Source: Acanthaster planci (taxonomy: Eukaryota; Echinodermata; Asteroidea; Valvatida; Acanthasteridae). Taken from it: 64,000 bases of DNA. Positions 26,701-38,769 of the stretch are shown here, one piece after another. A program made the translations under genes and the position numbers. The notes beneath the pieces were generated by a model that was not told where the DNA came from, did not search any database, and saw only the letters and a program-made list of their open reading frames with translations. The stretch covers positions 1,266,588-1,330,587 of the forward strand of contig NW_019091440.1 of NCBI RefSeq assembly GCF_001949145.1, written 5' to 3'. How positions within the stretch are numbered: position 1 is the first letter of the stretch; every line of letters starts with the position of its first letter.

Positions 26701-27594
26701 GGTCATCCCCGACACTCACCCTTATACGCATGTGCAACTGAAAAGAAGTTCTAAATATACCACGAGAATGTTGGTGTCAGAAGCTAGATAATTGCCTCAT
26801 CTGATTGGGGGCCTCATTCGAATCTTTGTTGAATGGCAAAAAGGGAGTTACCGGAAGGTCCCCACGCACACAACCGGTCTGGCAAGGTGTTGGCTGTTTT
26901 ATTGCCAGTCTTTTGTGACTGAATCTTCTAGAAAAGGTCAAAGTTTAAATTTACGCCAACACGTACAGAGAGTGTTTAATGTTTGTAGTTTAGTTTTTGT
27001 ACGAATGGCGACCGATGCATTGAGCATGTGCACTCAAAGACTGGCTACTGTCCTCTAATAACACCGAGGATGAAAACGTTAACAGCAACGACATAGCACA
27101 GGTTTGGGAGTGTATTGGTAGAAACGTGCAGTTTTTGGACAACATGTCTCTAGAAAAATGGCAAAGGCAGGGGCCTGACTTTCATGCATTTGACGTTGAA
27201 ATTACCACAAGACACCATTTAAGAACTCATACAATGAAAGAAAACACATTCGGACAACACCAGAAGAAATGTGCAGAAGGTAGGACTCATCCCAGACCTT
27301 TTGATAAGTGTACATTGTGGCGTTCTGTCTCAAAGATAAAATCTACACTTCTTGGCAGTCTTCCATGTTTTTACCCAGCCCCTGCAGCCTCGGTTTGATT
27401 CCCAACCCGTTTCATATTTCAATGTGTCTTACCCAGACTTTTCTGGTTTATCCAAAATGTTTTCTCCCATTTCTAAAACCGAGACTGCTTGTTACTGTCT
27501 CCTCTCGGCATTTTTCTTCCGTTTTGGCAGAGGAAAGCGTTCACAACTTACCCAGGGAAACAAGAAGAGAGATGGCCGCCAAAGTCCACTTCAT
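23701..27594 (-). CDS. Gene B: LU domain GPI-anchored protein, 125 aa
   Basis: Coding exons on the minus strand: 27594-27552 (43 nt), 24425-24313 (113 nt), 23922-23701 (222 nt, stop TAA). Intron phases are 1 and 0; donors GTAAGT and GTAAGTAGG, acceptors TTGATTAG and CCTGACAG. Signal peptide MKWTLAAISLLVSL, mature start near ALNCYEC. Exon 2 shows NCYEC, GTC, RDC, DAC; exon 3 shows RQC, GC, NSC, CCC-x4-CN and the hydrophobic GPI tail ending LLLIKAVL. Twelve cysteines after the signal peptide. No N-glycosylation sequon at the position where C and D have NNT. The frame is intact. Its 5' half and introns are nearly duplicated in gene C. Confidence 0.87.
25534..25605 (-). pseudogene. tRNA-like sequence (degenerate), copy 1
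   Basis: The minus strand reads GGTAGCTCTATTAGGAGAGT (A-box/D-arm like), a CTTTGAA anticodon-loop-like heptamer, then GCGGTCAAGTCTC where GTTCGAATC is expected. The T-arm is decayed and the acceptor ends do not pair. The duplicate at 35990-36062 keeps a better B-box. Probably a dead tRNA or tRNA-derived SINE head. Confidence 0.4.
26533..27168. other. 636-bp segment present in the B copy, absent in the C copy
   Basis: The flanks TAGTATTCA (left) and GGGGCCTGACTTTC (right) are directly joined near 36986 in the C copy. CA occurs at both junctions, consistent with deletion in C at a two-base microhomology. No coding domain or terminal repeat was recognised inside. Confidence 0.7.
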
Positions 27595-27845
27595 GACTGG
27601 AGGAGAATATTCGCAAAGGTACTATCTACAAATTCAAAACAGAGTGTGAAGTAAGACTAATGATCGACGTAGTTTTGATCACGGGAATCATGCAGAAAAA
27701 GGGCTATGTGCATGTATGGTCATGTAGACTCAGAATTCATTTCATTGTGTGGGCTTCATCGCTTATAAAAATCAAGACGGAATTTTCTTCATTCGTGTTT
27801 GTATTTCAGAGCGCAAAAGCTGATCGCCAACCATCGAAATCTTAC

Positions 27846-27985
27846 CTGAAAGTTTCACTGTTTGCAGTGTCTGAAGACTCCACTGGAACTGCGCAATCGC
27901 TCTCGGGAAACGCCCTATCAGTACTAAGCATGAAGGTCTTCACAAGGTGCGTAAGCACCTGTGAGTGGACCGACTTTATCACGTG
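27846..27985 (-). promoter_or_regulatory. Promoter and non-coding 5' exon of gene B
   Basis: Exon end CTTTCAG/GTAAG at 27846. CACGTG is at 27980-27985, 134 bp from the donor. At the CCAAT position the sequence is AGTGG (27964-27968), so the inverted CCAAT box is disrupted although the 16-bp spacing is kept. The exon body contains GGAACTGCGCAATCGCTCTC on the plus strand, shared with gene C. Confidence 0.68.
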
Positions 27986-28704
27986 ATGTGGTTTCGAGAC
28001 GTCAATGTTGAATAAAGATGAGCCTAAATAATGGCTTTCTGATGTCACATACACCTTAAGTGTGGGCCCTGAAAGGAGAAATGTGAACGTGCCACAGTCG
28101 GTGTGCATGTTCCATTCTTTTTAAGAGGGGTGTATAAAGTTGTAACAAACAAAAGGTCCCCTATTGAAATAAACCTCTTGTTTGTTTTCGCAGGAAGGTC
28201 TGTTCTAACTCAAATATGTACACAAACCTGTTTTCTGTAGATGATTCTAGGCAGGGATGTAAACCCATGGGGCTGCCCCGGCTTAATCGGTAAAAATACA
28301 AAGTAATTTACAAACACACTGCGTGAATTTACAAAAGGATTATGTTATTTTGTAAGCGAACTGCGTTATTTTGCAATTTTTAATCTGAAATATTTCAGGC
28401 CTGGCACTAATGTGCTTCCGTACAAAAGGATAGACCCATTTATACATTTCGTGTGACCCAATGATGACTTTCATGTTCGCTGATAGGAGAATTGTGACAT
28501 CGTGCGTTGCTTAAGTTTAAGTATTCAAGATGGATCTTTTCCTGACTAGGAAATATTACGGTTTGAGTTCATTAGCAGCAGGGTGACCATTAGCCTTGGT
28601 ATGCACCAGACCGTATGAAAAGAAAGCAGACAGTTAACATCTGAAGCTAAAGAATTTCAAATAGCAGTAGAACGTGTACTAAGACTCATTTGCGGTAATG
28701 AGGA

Positions 28705-29650
28705 AAACGACAATAGCCTTCTCACTACCATTGTGGCAAATGTTCTCATCAATTCACAACGTACTTTTGCTACCGCTGTCCTGCTGTGGCTTACGTCCCT
28801 TAATGCGTTTCACTACAGGTTCAACAGCGCCCTCTCTTCTAGTGATGCCGTATGTAATTGGCTGTCAGTGGCACGGACGTGCATAATAAAATCTGGACTC
28901 GCAATGCCCTTAATCAGCNNNNNNNNNNNNNNNNNNNNNNNNNNNNNNNNNNNNNNNNNNNNNNNNNNNNNNNNNNNNNNNNNNNNNNNNNNNNNNNNNN
29001 NNNNNNNNNNNNNNNNNNNNNNNNNNNNNNNNNNNNNNNNNNNNNNNNNNNNNNNNNNNNNNNNNNNNNNNNNNNNNNNNNNNNNNNNNNNNNNNNNNNN
29101 NNNNNNNNNNNNNNNNNNNNNNNNNNNNNNNNNNNNNNNNNNNNNNNNNNNNNNNNNNNNNNNNNNNNNNNNNNNNNNNNNNNNNNNNNNNNNNNNNNNN
29201 NNNNNNNNNNNNNNNNNNNNNNNNNNNNNNNNNNNNNNNNTCCGTGGTCAGTGGGCACGCGTGAAACAACCCGCGCCACTCAACACGAACAGGGTGGAAG
29301 TAGAAAAACGGACGACAGTTTGGACGAAATTTTCGCTGACAGCGGGTTGGAAGTGTCATCAGACGAGGATACCGCATCTACCCCGGAAGACAGTAATGAA
29401 GAAAAAGTTGAACCTGTCCCCAGCTCATCAAAATCGTAGGAAAAGCAAAACTTACGAACTGGCTGGCATGAGAACAACCCGGTCACACATATATGCCAGT
29501 CGCCGTTCACCGAACAGACCGACTACATTGAAGACTGAAGTACGTTGTAGACTTGCAGGAAAATTCTGTGGAAAAAGGTTGGTTATGACTGTATATTGAG
29601 TGTGGTTACCAATGCATAATTGAGAAATTTGACTTGGTAGTGAAAGGGAT
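28705..29650. mobile_element. Possible insertion interrupting the duplicated flank (contains gap)
   Basis: In the C copy GAGGAAAA is followed almost directly by ATAAAAGCGCC (near 38526-38545). In the B copy about 950 bp intervene, including 322 Ns. Downstream of the gap a plus-strand frame (29241-29439) is rich in Asp/Glu/Ser (DDSLDEIFADSG, SSDEDTASTPED), resembling the acidic N-termini of some transposases. It could equally be a deletion in C. No terminal repeat or target-site duplication was found. Confidence 0.35.
28919..29240. other. Assembly gap (322 N)
   Basis: A run of undetermined bases. ORFs crossing it are artefacts. Confidence 0.99.
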
Positions 29651-29884
29651 AAAAGCGCCAGGCCCTGTTTCAAAACACGCAGTTTGCTCTTTTTATTTTA
29701 TTAAGAACACCACTTTAGAATCTTGTGTAAAAAAAGGAAAATGATTTGCTGCATTTATGACCTTCTTATAAACTTGCACAACAACGTGCTATTACAGAAA
29801 CATAATGTTATCATCGTTTCTCTTGACTTTCAGGTAAAACTCAAATTCCAAGAGTAAAAGGGCCACAATAACTACACAAGACCC

Positions 29885-29954
29885 CGATTGTCTGCCTGAG
29901 GAACTGAATGTGGCACGTGACCACAATCCAGCCTTGAACTTGACATTATGATTC
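29885..29954. repeat. GATTGTCTGCA repeat, copy 3 (B/C intergenic)
   Basis: Copy with GATTGTCTGCCTGAGGAACT and an intact GGCACGTGACC. A second copy (30852-30918) lies 0.9 kb away, so this intergenic region carries two. Confidence 0.85.
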
Positions 29955-29987
29955 CGGCGAAGAGCAGTTCCCATCAAAGGAGCTTCC

Positions 29988-30001
29988 GTTGCTTGGAAAA
30001 C
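29988..30001 (-). promoter_or_regulatory. X-box-like motif (RFX type), B/C intergenic
   Basis: The minus strand reads GTTTTCCAAGCAAC, close to the RFX X-box GTNRCC-N(0-3)-RGYAAC. It lies in a block (AAGCAACGGAAGCTCCTTTG) homologous to better X-boxes at 33722, 39195 and 43111. Confidence 0.45.
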
Positions 30002-30090
30002 AGCACTTTCCCTTTGTCCAGCTCGAGGCTCACACACTACGCTGTACTACACATAAAATGAACAGCCATATTGTTTCACACGACTCTTTC

Positions 30091-30160
30091 AACATGCAGC
30101 TCTGGACGCTTGTCATAAACAGCGCCACCTTGTGTCCGAAGTGATGAATTTCAATTGAGC
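30091..30160. repeat. CAGCGCCACCTTGTG intergenic repeat, copy 3
   Basis: AGCTCTGGACGCTTGTCATA followed by AACAGCGCCACCTTGTGTCC and TTCAATTGAGCC. Lies between genes B and C. Confidence 0.82.
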
Positions 30161-30851
30161 CTTACCGGCATGATAAACTAATTGTGGGGATTTCTCATTA
30201 TCAGCTGAATAAAAAGCCCTCAAGGGGCTTTTTCTGTCTGTCCTCAGATTTGGACATCATTAGAGTAATATCTGGAAGGATGTTTCAGAAGAATACAACT
30301 AGCTTAAAGCTTGATTTTTTATTTTATTTGACCTATCCGTAAGGATAGAATTGGTAATGAATGATGACTTATGCTTAATTTCATTGCTTCCGATAAAGAA
30401 TTTTGTAAAGAGCGATTTGTTTTTGTGGAGAGCAGCATTGGGTTAGGCTTATTGGGAAGACTGCTTCAGAACTTCCGTAAGGCAATCAAAACTTTGACTT
30501 TATGAGTCGCTGATTTGTAAGAGGCCAAGTCAGGTCTCGTGGAGATTTTGAAACCTTTGTGTTAATCTGTGGAGATCACGTAGTGACAGGATGATTAAAA
30601 AAATAATTAAATCTTGCAGAATTTAGGGTTTTCACAAAACAAATATGACGACACCACAATAATTTTAAACACAATATAAACATTCTTCATGGTTTTATTC
30701 TATCAATTTATTTCCTCAGAAACCTATTTTCAGAATTTTGAGATGCAAAACACATTTTTCGACAATCACAGGCACTGTTTTACTACATTTTCTAGCAACG
30801 CTCCTTTCCTTGAGAATAAAAAAGACAATACATGTAATTACACAAGCAAAC

Positions 30852-30918
30852 TATTGTCTGCATAAGGAACTGAGTGTGGCACGTGACCACAATCTAGCCT
30901 CGAACTCGGCATTATCAT
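30852..30918. repeat. GATTGTCTGCA repeat, copy 4 (3' of gene C)
   Basis: Intact GGCACGTGACC core; about 0.9 kb downstream of gene C's stop, matching the position of copies 1, 2 and 6 relative to A, B and D. Confidence 0.85.
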
Positions 30919-31826
30919 TTAATAGTTTTATTCTTAAGTGCAGTTACCAGCCTCGGTTTGTGCAGATTTTAAGGGTTATGCGGATCCCCTGGATTAAACA
31001 AAAGTCGTTTGACTTCAGTGATTCCAAGCCTTTTGAAAAAAGTACATATATTGGCATCCATCTTAGTACTTAGTTGATCTTGTTGTGACTCATTTCAATG
31101 AAATGGCTCAAACGTGATCAAGTGCAGAGTTCTTGAAAATATTTCATTTCTGATGGATAATGCAAGTTTGTCATAGGCTTTCATTTGTCAGTTCCTCACG
31201 CGGAATCAGCAATGAGAAAGATTTCTTAAGGATCATTGTTCAAAGTGAACCTTGAATGTATTCAAAGAATGATCAAAGACTTAGTTTAAGAATGACAAAG
31301 TGAATCATTTAGCCGTTGTTCAATGACCTTGATGAAGAGACAGAAAAATCAACGTAAAATTCCAGTATGTGTGAAACATAATGGAATGTCACAGAAACAA
31401 TAAACAAATGATTTAGGAATGTAGTTTAAAAAATACCAGAAAGCCACCTGTTCAGCAGTAAGCTAGGAATGTTTAATTCACAGGTCTGACAACAATTATA
31501 TGATGATTTGAATCTTCATTTTATCTCACCCCGTCCTACAATCCTCATTCATCACGAAGATGAACAATCCCAGGAAAGTCAAATGGAACACGAGAGAAAT
31601 TCGAGAAAATTATTCATTTGGCTTTGTTTCTTCTTAATTTAATATAATTTCGAAGAGTGCAAATTGGGCCACTAATTTATTTCTAGAGTTTAGAGGGAAA
31701 TTTGCAAGGAGGAAAATTAAAAGAGCGTAATTTGAGACTTCACTTGGAAATTATGAGCTTTCTACGTTTTATTTAAGTAATATGTTTGCTACAAATACCA
31801 TAGGCAATTACAGCTGCCTTTGACAT

Positions 31827-34800
31827 TTAAAAAGCAGCTTTGATCAAAAGCAACATTGCAGACACCACAGCGTAGTTGACGCGACGAGTGGTGGCGCTGT
31901 TGCAAAGTGCAGAGGTGCAACAGCAAGATGTTGTGTCGACTCCAAGCACAGAAATGGTCTTACAGCTGTTTGGCCCACCGGTCAACGCGTCAAGGCAGCT
32001 GGCAGAGATACCACATTGGCGTTGAACGTTGCCGCCAGCTTTGATTTTCTGTCAAGGTAAAAAAGTGAAAATTGTTTGTGTGCTTGTTGTTACTTATGTA
32101 ATGCTAAAATGTTGGTCATCTGTAACATTGAGATAACGGTTGACGGCAAACAAGCTAACACCTGAGTTATTTCAGGTTGATATCGCCCTTTTCCAGATGT
32201 CCGTGGTTCGATCCGGTGAAATGCACTGAACAACAAATGCTTAATCGTGATCTGATGCCAGACTTTCATGATTTGCGTGGTACCCAGCCCCCCTTTCCGT
32301 ATTTTTTTGTAAATCAGCCTGAAAACGGTAGAGTAAGCTGTATCACAGATTTGTAATTTTTCATCAGCGTAGATTTGTCAAAAATTCCAAAATTATTGCT
32401 CTTCTTTCGATTTTTAGCTTTAATCAAAATAAAGAGCTAACCTTGCATTCAAATACAATATGACCGATCCATAAATAGAGTTTCTTGTACCATAAATTTG
32501 TCCTGCCATACAACAATATAAAATTGCCCACAGCGCGTTAATTTATAATCAAGGTCTTACAAATTGCAAAACAGTCGAGTAACCGAACAGATAACAGCCG
32601 ATGAAATGGAATGAGCTCGAGGTATACAGGGACGCATTTAGGAGAACGTTACATTAGTAACTTACTCGGTCGTCGCCCAGCGCCCAAACAGGGTGCTAGG
32701 AAGGGCTGGTGGTGTGCACTGTGATTGGCTACTTTGTGCACGACCTACGACCGCGAGGTTATCACTTCCTGTTAGCGAAGCGTTATTTAACGTTTTGATT
32801 AGCCGATGACAATGCTTTGACAAGGATCATAATGTTGGCTTGTATGGTAAAAACATGTCCTTGGTACAACCACGGTAATTTATCCTCTCGCTAAGTAGTA
32901 TCAATGATCACGTGTTTTGACAATATGTTTCAAATCAATAGTTATCTTGATCAATTTTGATAAACTAATAAAGTGAAGCAAGAATGTTTTCATCAATGAG
33001 GAAGAAACAGAAAAATATCGAATTGATAACTGCCACATAGAGCGAGCTCGCGCACCCGACAGAAATTTACCCACAATACTCTGCGTGTTGTTAGCTGTGA
33101 ACCCGGGTGAAGTTCTCCCTTTACTAAAATCTGTGCAAGGCCATCGGCCTTCCCAGCGCCTGTTTGCTGGGCGGAGAGCAATGTAACATGTAGAAAAGTA
33201 CTCGGGAACAAGAAAGAGTTTGATTTAAACTTCCTACAAACGTGGTTCTTTTTAACTAGTGTGAAATGCTTCTTCATAAGGCGGTTGATCAAGGGAATTG
33301 TCAGTCCGTCGGAATGGTAATCTTTTTTTAATCTAAAAGACTATTTCGTCCAGATGTAAAATGTAGGCTTACTTACCACGCATGCGTCGCCTGCAGACCC
33401 GCATGCTGTGTTGTTTGCCTGAGCTTTGTTGAATGGGTCGTTGCATGTTCCCAACGCACACTGGTAGCAATTCAGAGCATGCGCCGTACCTAATCAAAAG
33501 CAATTTGAAAATGGTATTTTTAAATTCAGATATTCTAACCATTTGATTCAAATCTCAGTATCGTTGCACCTTCTATTCCTATGTCAGTTTTCAATTGAAA
33601 ATACATAAAATACAATAGAAGTATTATTTTAAGTTCGACTATTGGAAGAATCTGCCGTGCAGCCCAAGGTGGACTCTCAGTTCTGCAGCCACATCAATAG
33701 GATGACCTGGGGAGGAGGCTAGTTTCTTAGCAACAGAAGCCTCTTTGATCAGATCCAAACTTTGCTTGTTCACGAACAACCAGGAAATGTACACATCACG
33801 GCCACATGGCTACCAAGAAATTCAACTATTTTGACCAATGCAGCACTTTTCAACCGATGAGAGGGTGCTTTTACTCAAGGTAATCGATTGTCTGCTCGTC
33901 CCTGCGTATGGATCGAAGACCTAGGACTGGCTGTATGTGGACAACGCTGCAACTTTTGAGCAACTCCATGGTGGCAACCGAAATGTTCCCCCGTTACTGT
34001 TCTACAAATAGACCAGTTCACTAATAAATTGTATTTTACGTGCGCATGCGCATCAATGGCAAAAGGAGGCGGGGAGCCTGAGCGAGCCATTGAAAATGTA
34101 CAAGAGCACAAATTTCAGCTCCTTTTGTCTCACTTTCTAGAATCACTTTGGCCTCAGAAAAACCCATATATCTTTGTAGCTAGTACTTTCTGGACTAAAA
34201 GGATGCAATAAATAATAATAATAAAAATAAAAAGGTCTTTACTTTCGCCCTGAGCGCACGAGGTAAAAAAAATTAGCAGGGCACTTTTCCAGCCATGATT
34301 AATATTAGAGTTTTGTACTTCAGGGTATTATGCACCACTCGTATATGCTGAATCGAGGGCTGAATCCTGTGCTGAATCGCAGACTGATTTCTTTCAACCT
34401 CGTACGCTTGGAAAAAACAAAATTTTGAAGTTTTATTTTGGCTTCTAACATTCCGCCAGAAAGAGCTAGACCGTTTTTGAAGACAAAAGCTGAGAAGAAA
34501 TGACGATAAAATTTGTGCCCCTGCCCATTTTCAATGGGCAGCTCGGGCTTTCTGTTTTGTCATGAACGCGCATGTGTACATAAATTAAAATTCATTAGTT
34601 AACTGGTCTATAATATTATTTGCATCACGCTCAAGCGAAAGTATGAAGTATGGAAATGACTCAAACACAAATGGACTGGTCGTTGTGGATCTGCAAATAT
34701 CCTTGCTGTCACAAAGCGTCTTAAAGTCTTCAATTATTATCCCAGGCTAGTTTTCCCAGCCAATTAATAATATCGTGTCGCACGTAGCTATTGACTGTCA

Positions 34801-37403
34801 ATGATTTGGACATCTTTGTATTTTAAGCGTTAATATTCATCAGTAATTATAATCAAGGAGACACATTTACAATTCCTTGAAGTGTTCAGGGCTCAGGAGA
34901 ATATACACAGAAAGTCAATTTCTGAAGAGCAATTTTTTTTGCCAGTATTGACGACACTACTTGAAAATGAACGAATCGGTTAATTTTGAAAAAAAAAATA
35001 TTAAAGGAAGAATTCGTTTGTTTTGTCAGATTAACTCTGCGGCTTCCCGACCAAAATAAAGATCCCTCAAATGGACCATGGGATTGGATGTAAAACAAGC
35101 AGTACATTAAAGTACAATCCTATGGGAGGCCCTGCAAAACAATTTTTTTCACTTCTCTCTTTCAACGATTTGTCTTCCTCGTGTTTCTGAATGTTGGACA
35201 ATAATATTCAGGATAATAATAGTCAGAAATATTCGGCGGTCTTAAACTATGATAGTGAATATCAATAAGCCACTACTGGCCAATCAGATTAAGGATTTGA
35301 AGTTCATCCATCCTGAACTGACCAATCACGTTAATTTCACACAGTACAGCGACTGCTGCCCTAAGGATGCATTTTACCGACCAGTCTTAAAGGCTTAAAA
35401 ACATTTTAATAAAAGTATTTCTTGTAATCTATATATGCATCTGTGACTTGAACGAGAGATTCTGGGAAAAACGTATCTTTTTGTTGACTGGTTCACCTCC
35501 CAATTACGTTCATGCACAAATTTCATGGCTTGTTTGTCGTCCAATCCCATGTTGGAAGGAATCCGTTGCAAATTTTTATCAGTTGAAATCTGTCGGTCTA
35601 AGAAACAGACTACCTATCAACTCTGTGCACAGGTGCAACGAGATGAGAGCCTCTCTGACTACTAATACTTAAACCGTAGTTATGCAGACTTACTCTCGTC
35701 TTGGCACCTTCCTTGTGAGGACCCAAAACGTTTTTGGGTCAATGTTTGTCTTCAAAACTGGGTCTCAAATTTGCTAACCAAAATACACCCTTAACCCAGG
35801 GAAAGCCGCGTAATTTTCTTTCCTGGGAATGTTAGGTGTAATTTTCATAATAGGGGAGCGGTTAACTGCAAGCTCGATCAGTTTGGTGGACACTTAAAAA
35901 CTTGAGTGCTAAGGTAAATCTCAGGCTTTACTTTCCTGATATAAAAACATCCTCTAACCAACTAATTCCCCGCCAAGAAATAAAATTACTACACAAGAGA
36001 TTCGAACTCTGGGCTCGTTGGTTCTAAGCACAATACTCTCCTAATAGAGCTACCATGCACGTCGGCCAGAGGGGCATTTAAGTTGTATACTTAAAAGTTT
36101 GTGTTTGTGTTACGTGTTTATAATAATTGCCCCCCAACCTCCTCAGACGAAAAACACACGCGCAACGGTTAAGGTACGCCAATTTTATTACAATTACCCC
36201 CAACCCTCGTAGGAAGAAAAAACTCAGGAAGGCCTAACCAAAATACACAAAGTTTACACAGGCCAATGTTTCCACTCAGCTTAACACTGACAAAACGCTT
36301 CGACTGAACAAATATGTCGCTTTTTCTGTGCGCATTGTGAAAAGTAGCAGCTTTCAATATGATTAACTTCTTCAGTGTTCTTTGTCATAAACACCATCTC
36401 TTTCAGGAAGGAAATGGAACTTTTCGTTTGCATGGAATTTTCAAAGCAAAGTGCACCACCAATTCGATGGAAAAGGCCTTGAAGTTTCCATGGCACATGA
36501 CGTGGCTCAGTTCATGAATTGGTTACTCCATTATCAGTCTACTTTGCCAGAAAAACAACCTTTTAGTGTGTGGAATTGGTGCCGCAAATTCATAGCATGA
36601 AATGAAGTGTAGACTGTCTAGATCATAACCTGGGGCAAATGGATTTTTTTCAGCCGTCATAATAACCGTGGAACAATTGAATTGATAGAAGAGGAAAAAC
36701 GCAGTTGAAGGCGAGAAATGAACGAATCGGTCAAAATTTGGGAAAGGTGCTGGTCATGTGAGTCATATTTTAATGAAATACCCACACAATTCCAAATGGC
36801 AGAACCAATATTAAATTTGGAAAGACAGAACAAAGTAAACGACTCAGCTAGAATATAAAAACCTCGGCCTCCAACATCCGCCATATATTCATGTCTAGGA
36901 ATAACGTACGTCAGTATCAAGTTAACATACTCAGAGCGTTAACAGTCTAGGAAATACAATATACCATTTACTTTTAATAGTATTCAGGGGCCTGACTTTC
37001 ATGCATTTGACGTTGAAATTACCACAAGACACCGTTTTTACAATGAAAGAAAACACATTTGCAAAAGACCGGAAGAAATGCGCAGAAGGTAGGACTCATC
37101 CCGGACCCTTTGATGAGTGTACATTGTGGCTTTCTGTCTCAAAGATAAAATCTACACTTCTTGGCAGTCTTCCATGTTTTTACCCAGCCCCTGCAGCCTC
37201 GGTTTGATTCCCAACCCGTTTCCATATTTCAGAGTGTCTTACTCAGACTTTTCTGGTTTTTCCAGAATGTTTTCTCCCACCTTTAAAACCGACACTGCTT
37301 GGTACTGTCTCCCTCTACACGTTTCTTCCGTTTTGGCAGAGGAAAGCGGTCACAACTTACCCAGGCAAACAAGAAGAGAGATGACTGCCAAAGTCCACTT
37401 CAT
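31827..37403 (-). CDS. Gene C: LU domain GPI-anchored protein, 125 aa
   Basis: Coding exons on the minus strand: 37403-37361 (43 nt), 33489-33377 (113 nt), 32048-31827 (222 nt, stop TAA). Phases 1 and 0; acceptors TTGATTAG and CTTGACAG, donors GTAAGT. Signal peptide MKWTLAVISLLVCL; first cysteines NCYQC at residues 22 and 25. Exon 3 has RQC, SC, NSC, CCC-x4-CN and the hydrophobic tail LLLIKAAF. Twelve cysteines after the signal peptide, and an NNT sequon in exon 2 shared with D but not B. The first coding exon and promoter are closest to gene B, whereas exons 2-3 are closest to gene D, suggesting a recombinant history. The ATG is fixed by the conserved acceptor two bases upstream (CTCCTCCAG/TC). 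Confidence 0.87.
33722..33860 (+). promoter_or_regulatory. X-box element in gene C intron
   Basis: GTTTCTTAGCAAC (33722-33734) fits the RFX X-box; TTTTCAACCGATGA follows at 33847-33860. The same pair occurs in gene D's intron (43111-43253), upstream of gene E (52830-52945) and reversed at 39061-39207. It sits in the intron after the signal-peptide exon. Confidence 0.55.
35990..36062 (-). pseudogene. tRNA-like sequence, copy 2
   Basis: The minus strand has GGTAGCTCTATTAGGAGAGT, the loop-like CTTAGAA, and AGAGTTCGAATCTC, a good T-arm/B-box. The acceptor halves do not pair and the anticodon stem is poor, so it is a pseudo-tRNA or SINE head rather than an active gene. It lies inside gene C's intron on the same strand. 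Confidence 0.45.
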
Positions 37404-37674
37404 GACTGGAGGAGAATCTTCGCAAAGGTACTATCTATGGATTCAAAACAGAGTGAAGTAAGACTAATGATCGACGTAGTTTTGATAACGGGAATCATGC
37501 AGAAAACAATAGCTATGTACATGTATGGTCATGTAGGTTGAGAATTCATTCCACTGTGCGACTCCATCGTTTATAAAATTCGAGACGGAATTTCTTTCAC
37601 TTAACCAAATGTTTTGTGGAAACGCGTTTGTATTTCAGAGCGCAAAAGCTGATCGCCAACCATCGAAATCTTAC

Positions 37675-37814
37675 CTGAAAGTTTCACCTTTTGCAGTGTC
37701 TGAAGACTCCACTGGAACTGCGCAATCGCTCTCGGGAAACGCCCTATCAGTACCAAACATATGGGCCGTCACAATGTGCGTAAGCACCTATGATTGGACA
37801 GACTTTATCACGTG
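37675..37814 (-). promoter_or_regulatory. Promoter and non-coding 5' exon of gene C
   Basis: Exon end CTTTCAG/GTAAG at 37675; inverted CCAAT ATTGG at 37793-37797; CACGTG at 37809-37814. Start-to-start spacing is 16 bp and E-box to donor 134 bp. Both sites are intact, making this the best-preserved promoter alongside A and Z. Confidence 0.7.
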
Positions 37815-38769
37815 ATGTAGCTTTGAGGCGTCAATGTTGAATAAAGATGAGGCTAAATAATGGCTTTCCAATGTCACGTACACGTTGAGTGGGCCCTGAA
37901 AGGAGAAATGTAAACGTGCGACAATCGGTGTGCCTGTTCCACTCTTTTTAAGAGGGGTGTGCAAAGTTGTAACAAACAAAAAGTCCCGTATTGAGAGTAA
38001 AAGCTTGAATTTATTTCGTAGGATGATTTGAAGGTCTGTTCTAACTCAAATATGTACACAAACCTGTTTTTTGTAGATGATTCTAGACATGGATGTAAAC
38101 CCCGGGGTCGGGATATCGTTTGTAATTTACAAAAGCACTGCGTGAATTTACGAAAGGATTTTGTTATATTATTTTTGCATTCAAACTGCGTTATTTTGCA
38201 ATTTTCAATCTGAAATATTTCATGCCTGGCACTAATGTGCTTCCGTACAAAGGGATGGACCCATTTATACATTTCGTGTGACCCAATGATGCCTTTCACA
38301 CTCGCTGATAGGGGAATTGTGACATCGTGCGTTGCTCAAGTGTGAGTATTCAAGATGGATCCTTTTCCTGACTGGGAAATATTACGGTTTGAGTTCATTA
38401 GCAGCAGGGTGACCATTAGCTTTGGTATGTACCAGAGTGTATGAAAAGAAAGCAGAAAGATAAAATCTGAAGCTAAAGAATTTCAAATAGCAGTGCAACG
38501 TGTACTAAAACTCATTTGCGGTAATGAGGAAAAAGAAAATAAAAGCGCCTATTTCTAAACATGCAGTTTTCTCTTTTTTATTTTGTTAAAACATCACTTC
38601 AAAAACCTGTATTAAAAGGGAAAATGATTTGCGACATTTGAGTCATTCAAATAAATTTGCAAGACAATAGGCTCTGACAGAAACATAATGTTATAAACGT
38701 TCCTCCTGGCTTCCAGGTAATTACTCTAAACCCCAAGAATGAAAGGGCCACAATAATTACACAAGACCC

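Larger units (their letters stand above)
24880..28704. repeat. Segmental duplication, gene B copy
   Basis: Intronic, first-coding-exon, promoter and upstream sequence of gene B aligns in order with 35163-38533 around gene C, with long near-identical tracts (for example around 27300-27600 and 28030-28560). The B copy carries an extra 26533-27168; the C copy has extra sequence near 35270-35420. Confidence 0.85.
35163..38533. repeat. Segmental duplication, gene C copy
   Basis: Collinear with 24880-28704. It includes gene C's first coding exon, 5' exon and promoter. It lacks the 636-bp B segment and carries about 150 bp extra near 35270-35420. Confidence 0.85.

Noticed and set aside
28733-29599. 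288-codon ORF spanning the gap
   Set aside because: Its middle is 322 undetermined bases, so continuity of the frame is not known.
29452-29673. PiggyBac transposase C-terminus near the gap
   Set aside because: Only a vague resemblance in a short basic frame; no TTAA target site, no catalytic residues visible.
35990-36062. Functional tRNA gene
   Set aside because: The acceptor stem does not pair and the anticodon stem is poor despite good A-box and B-box-like segments.
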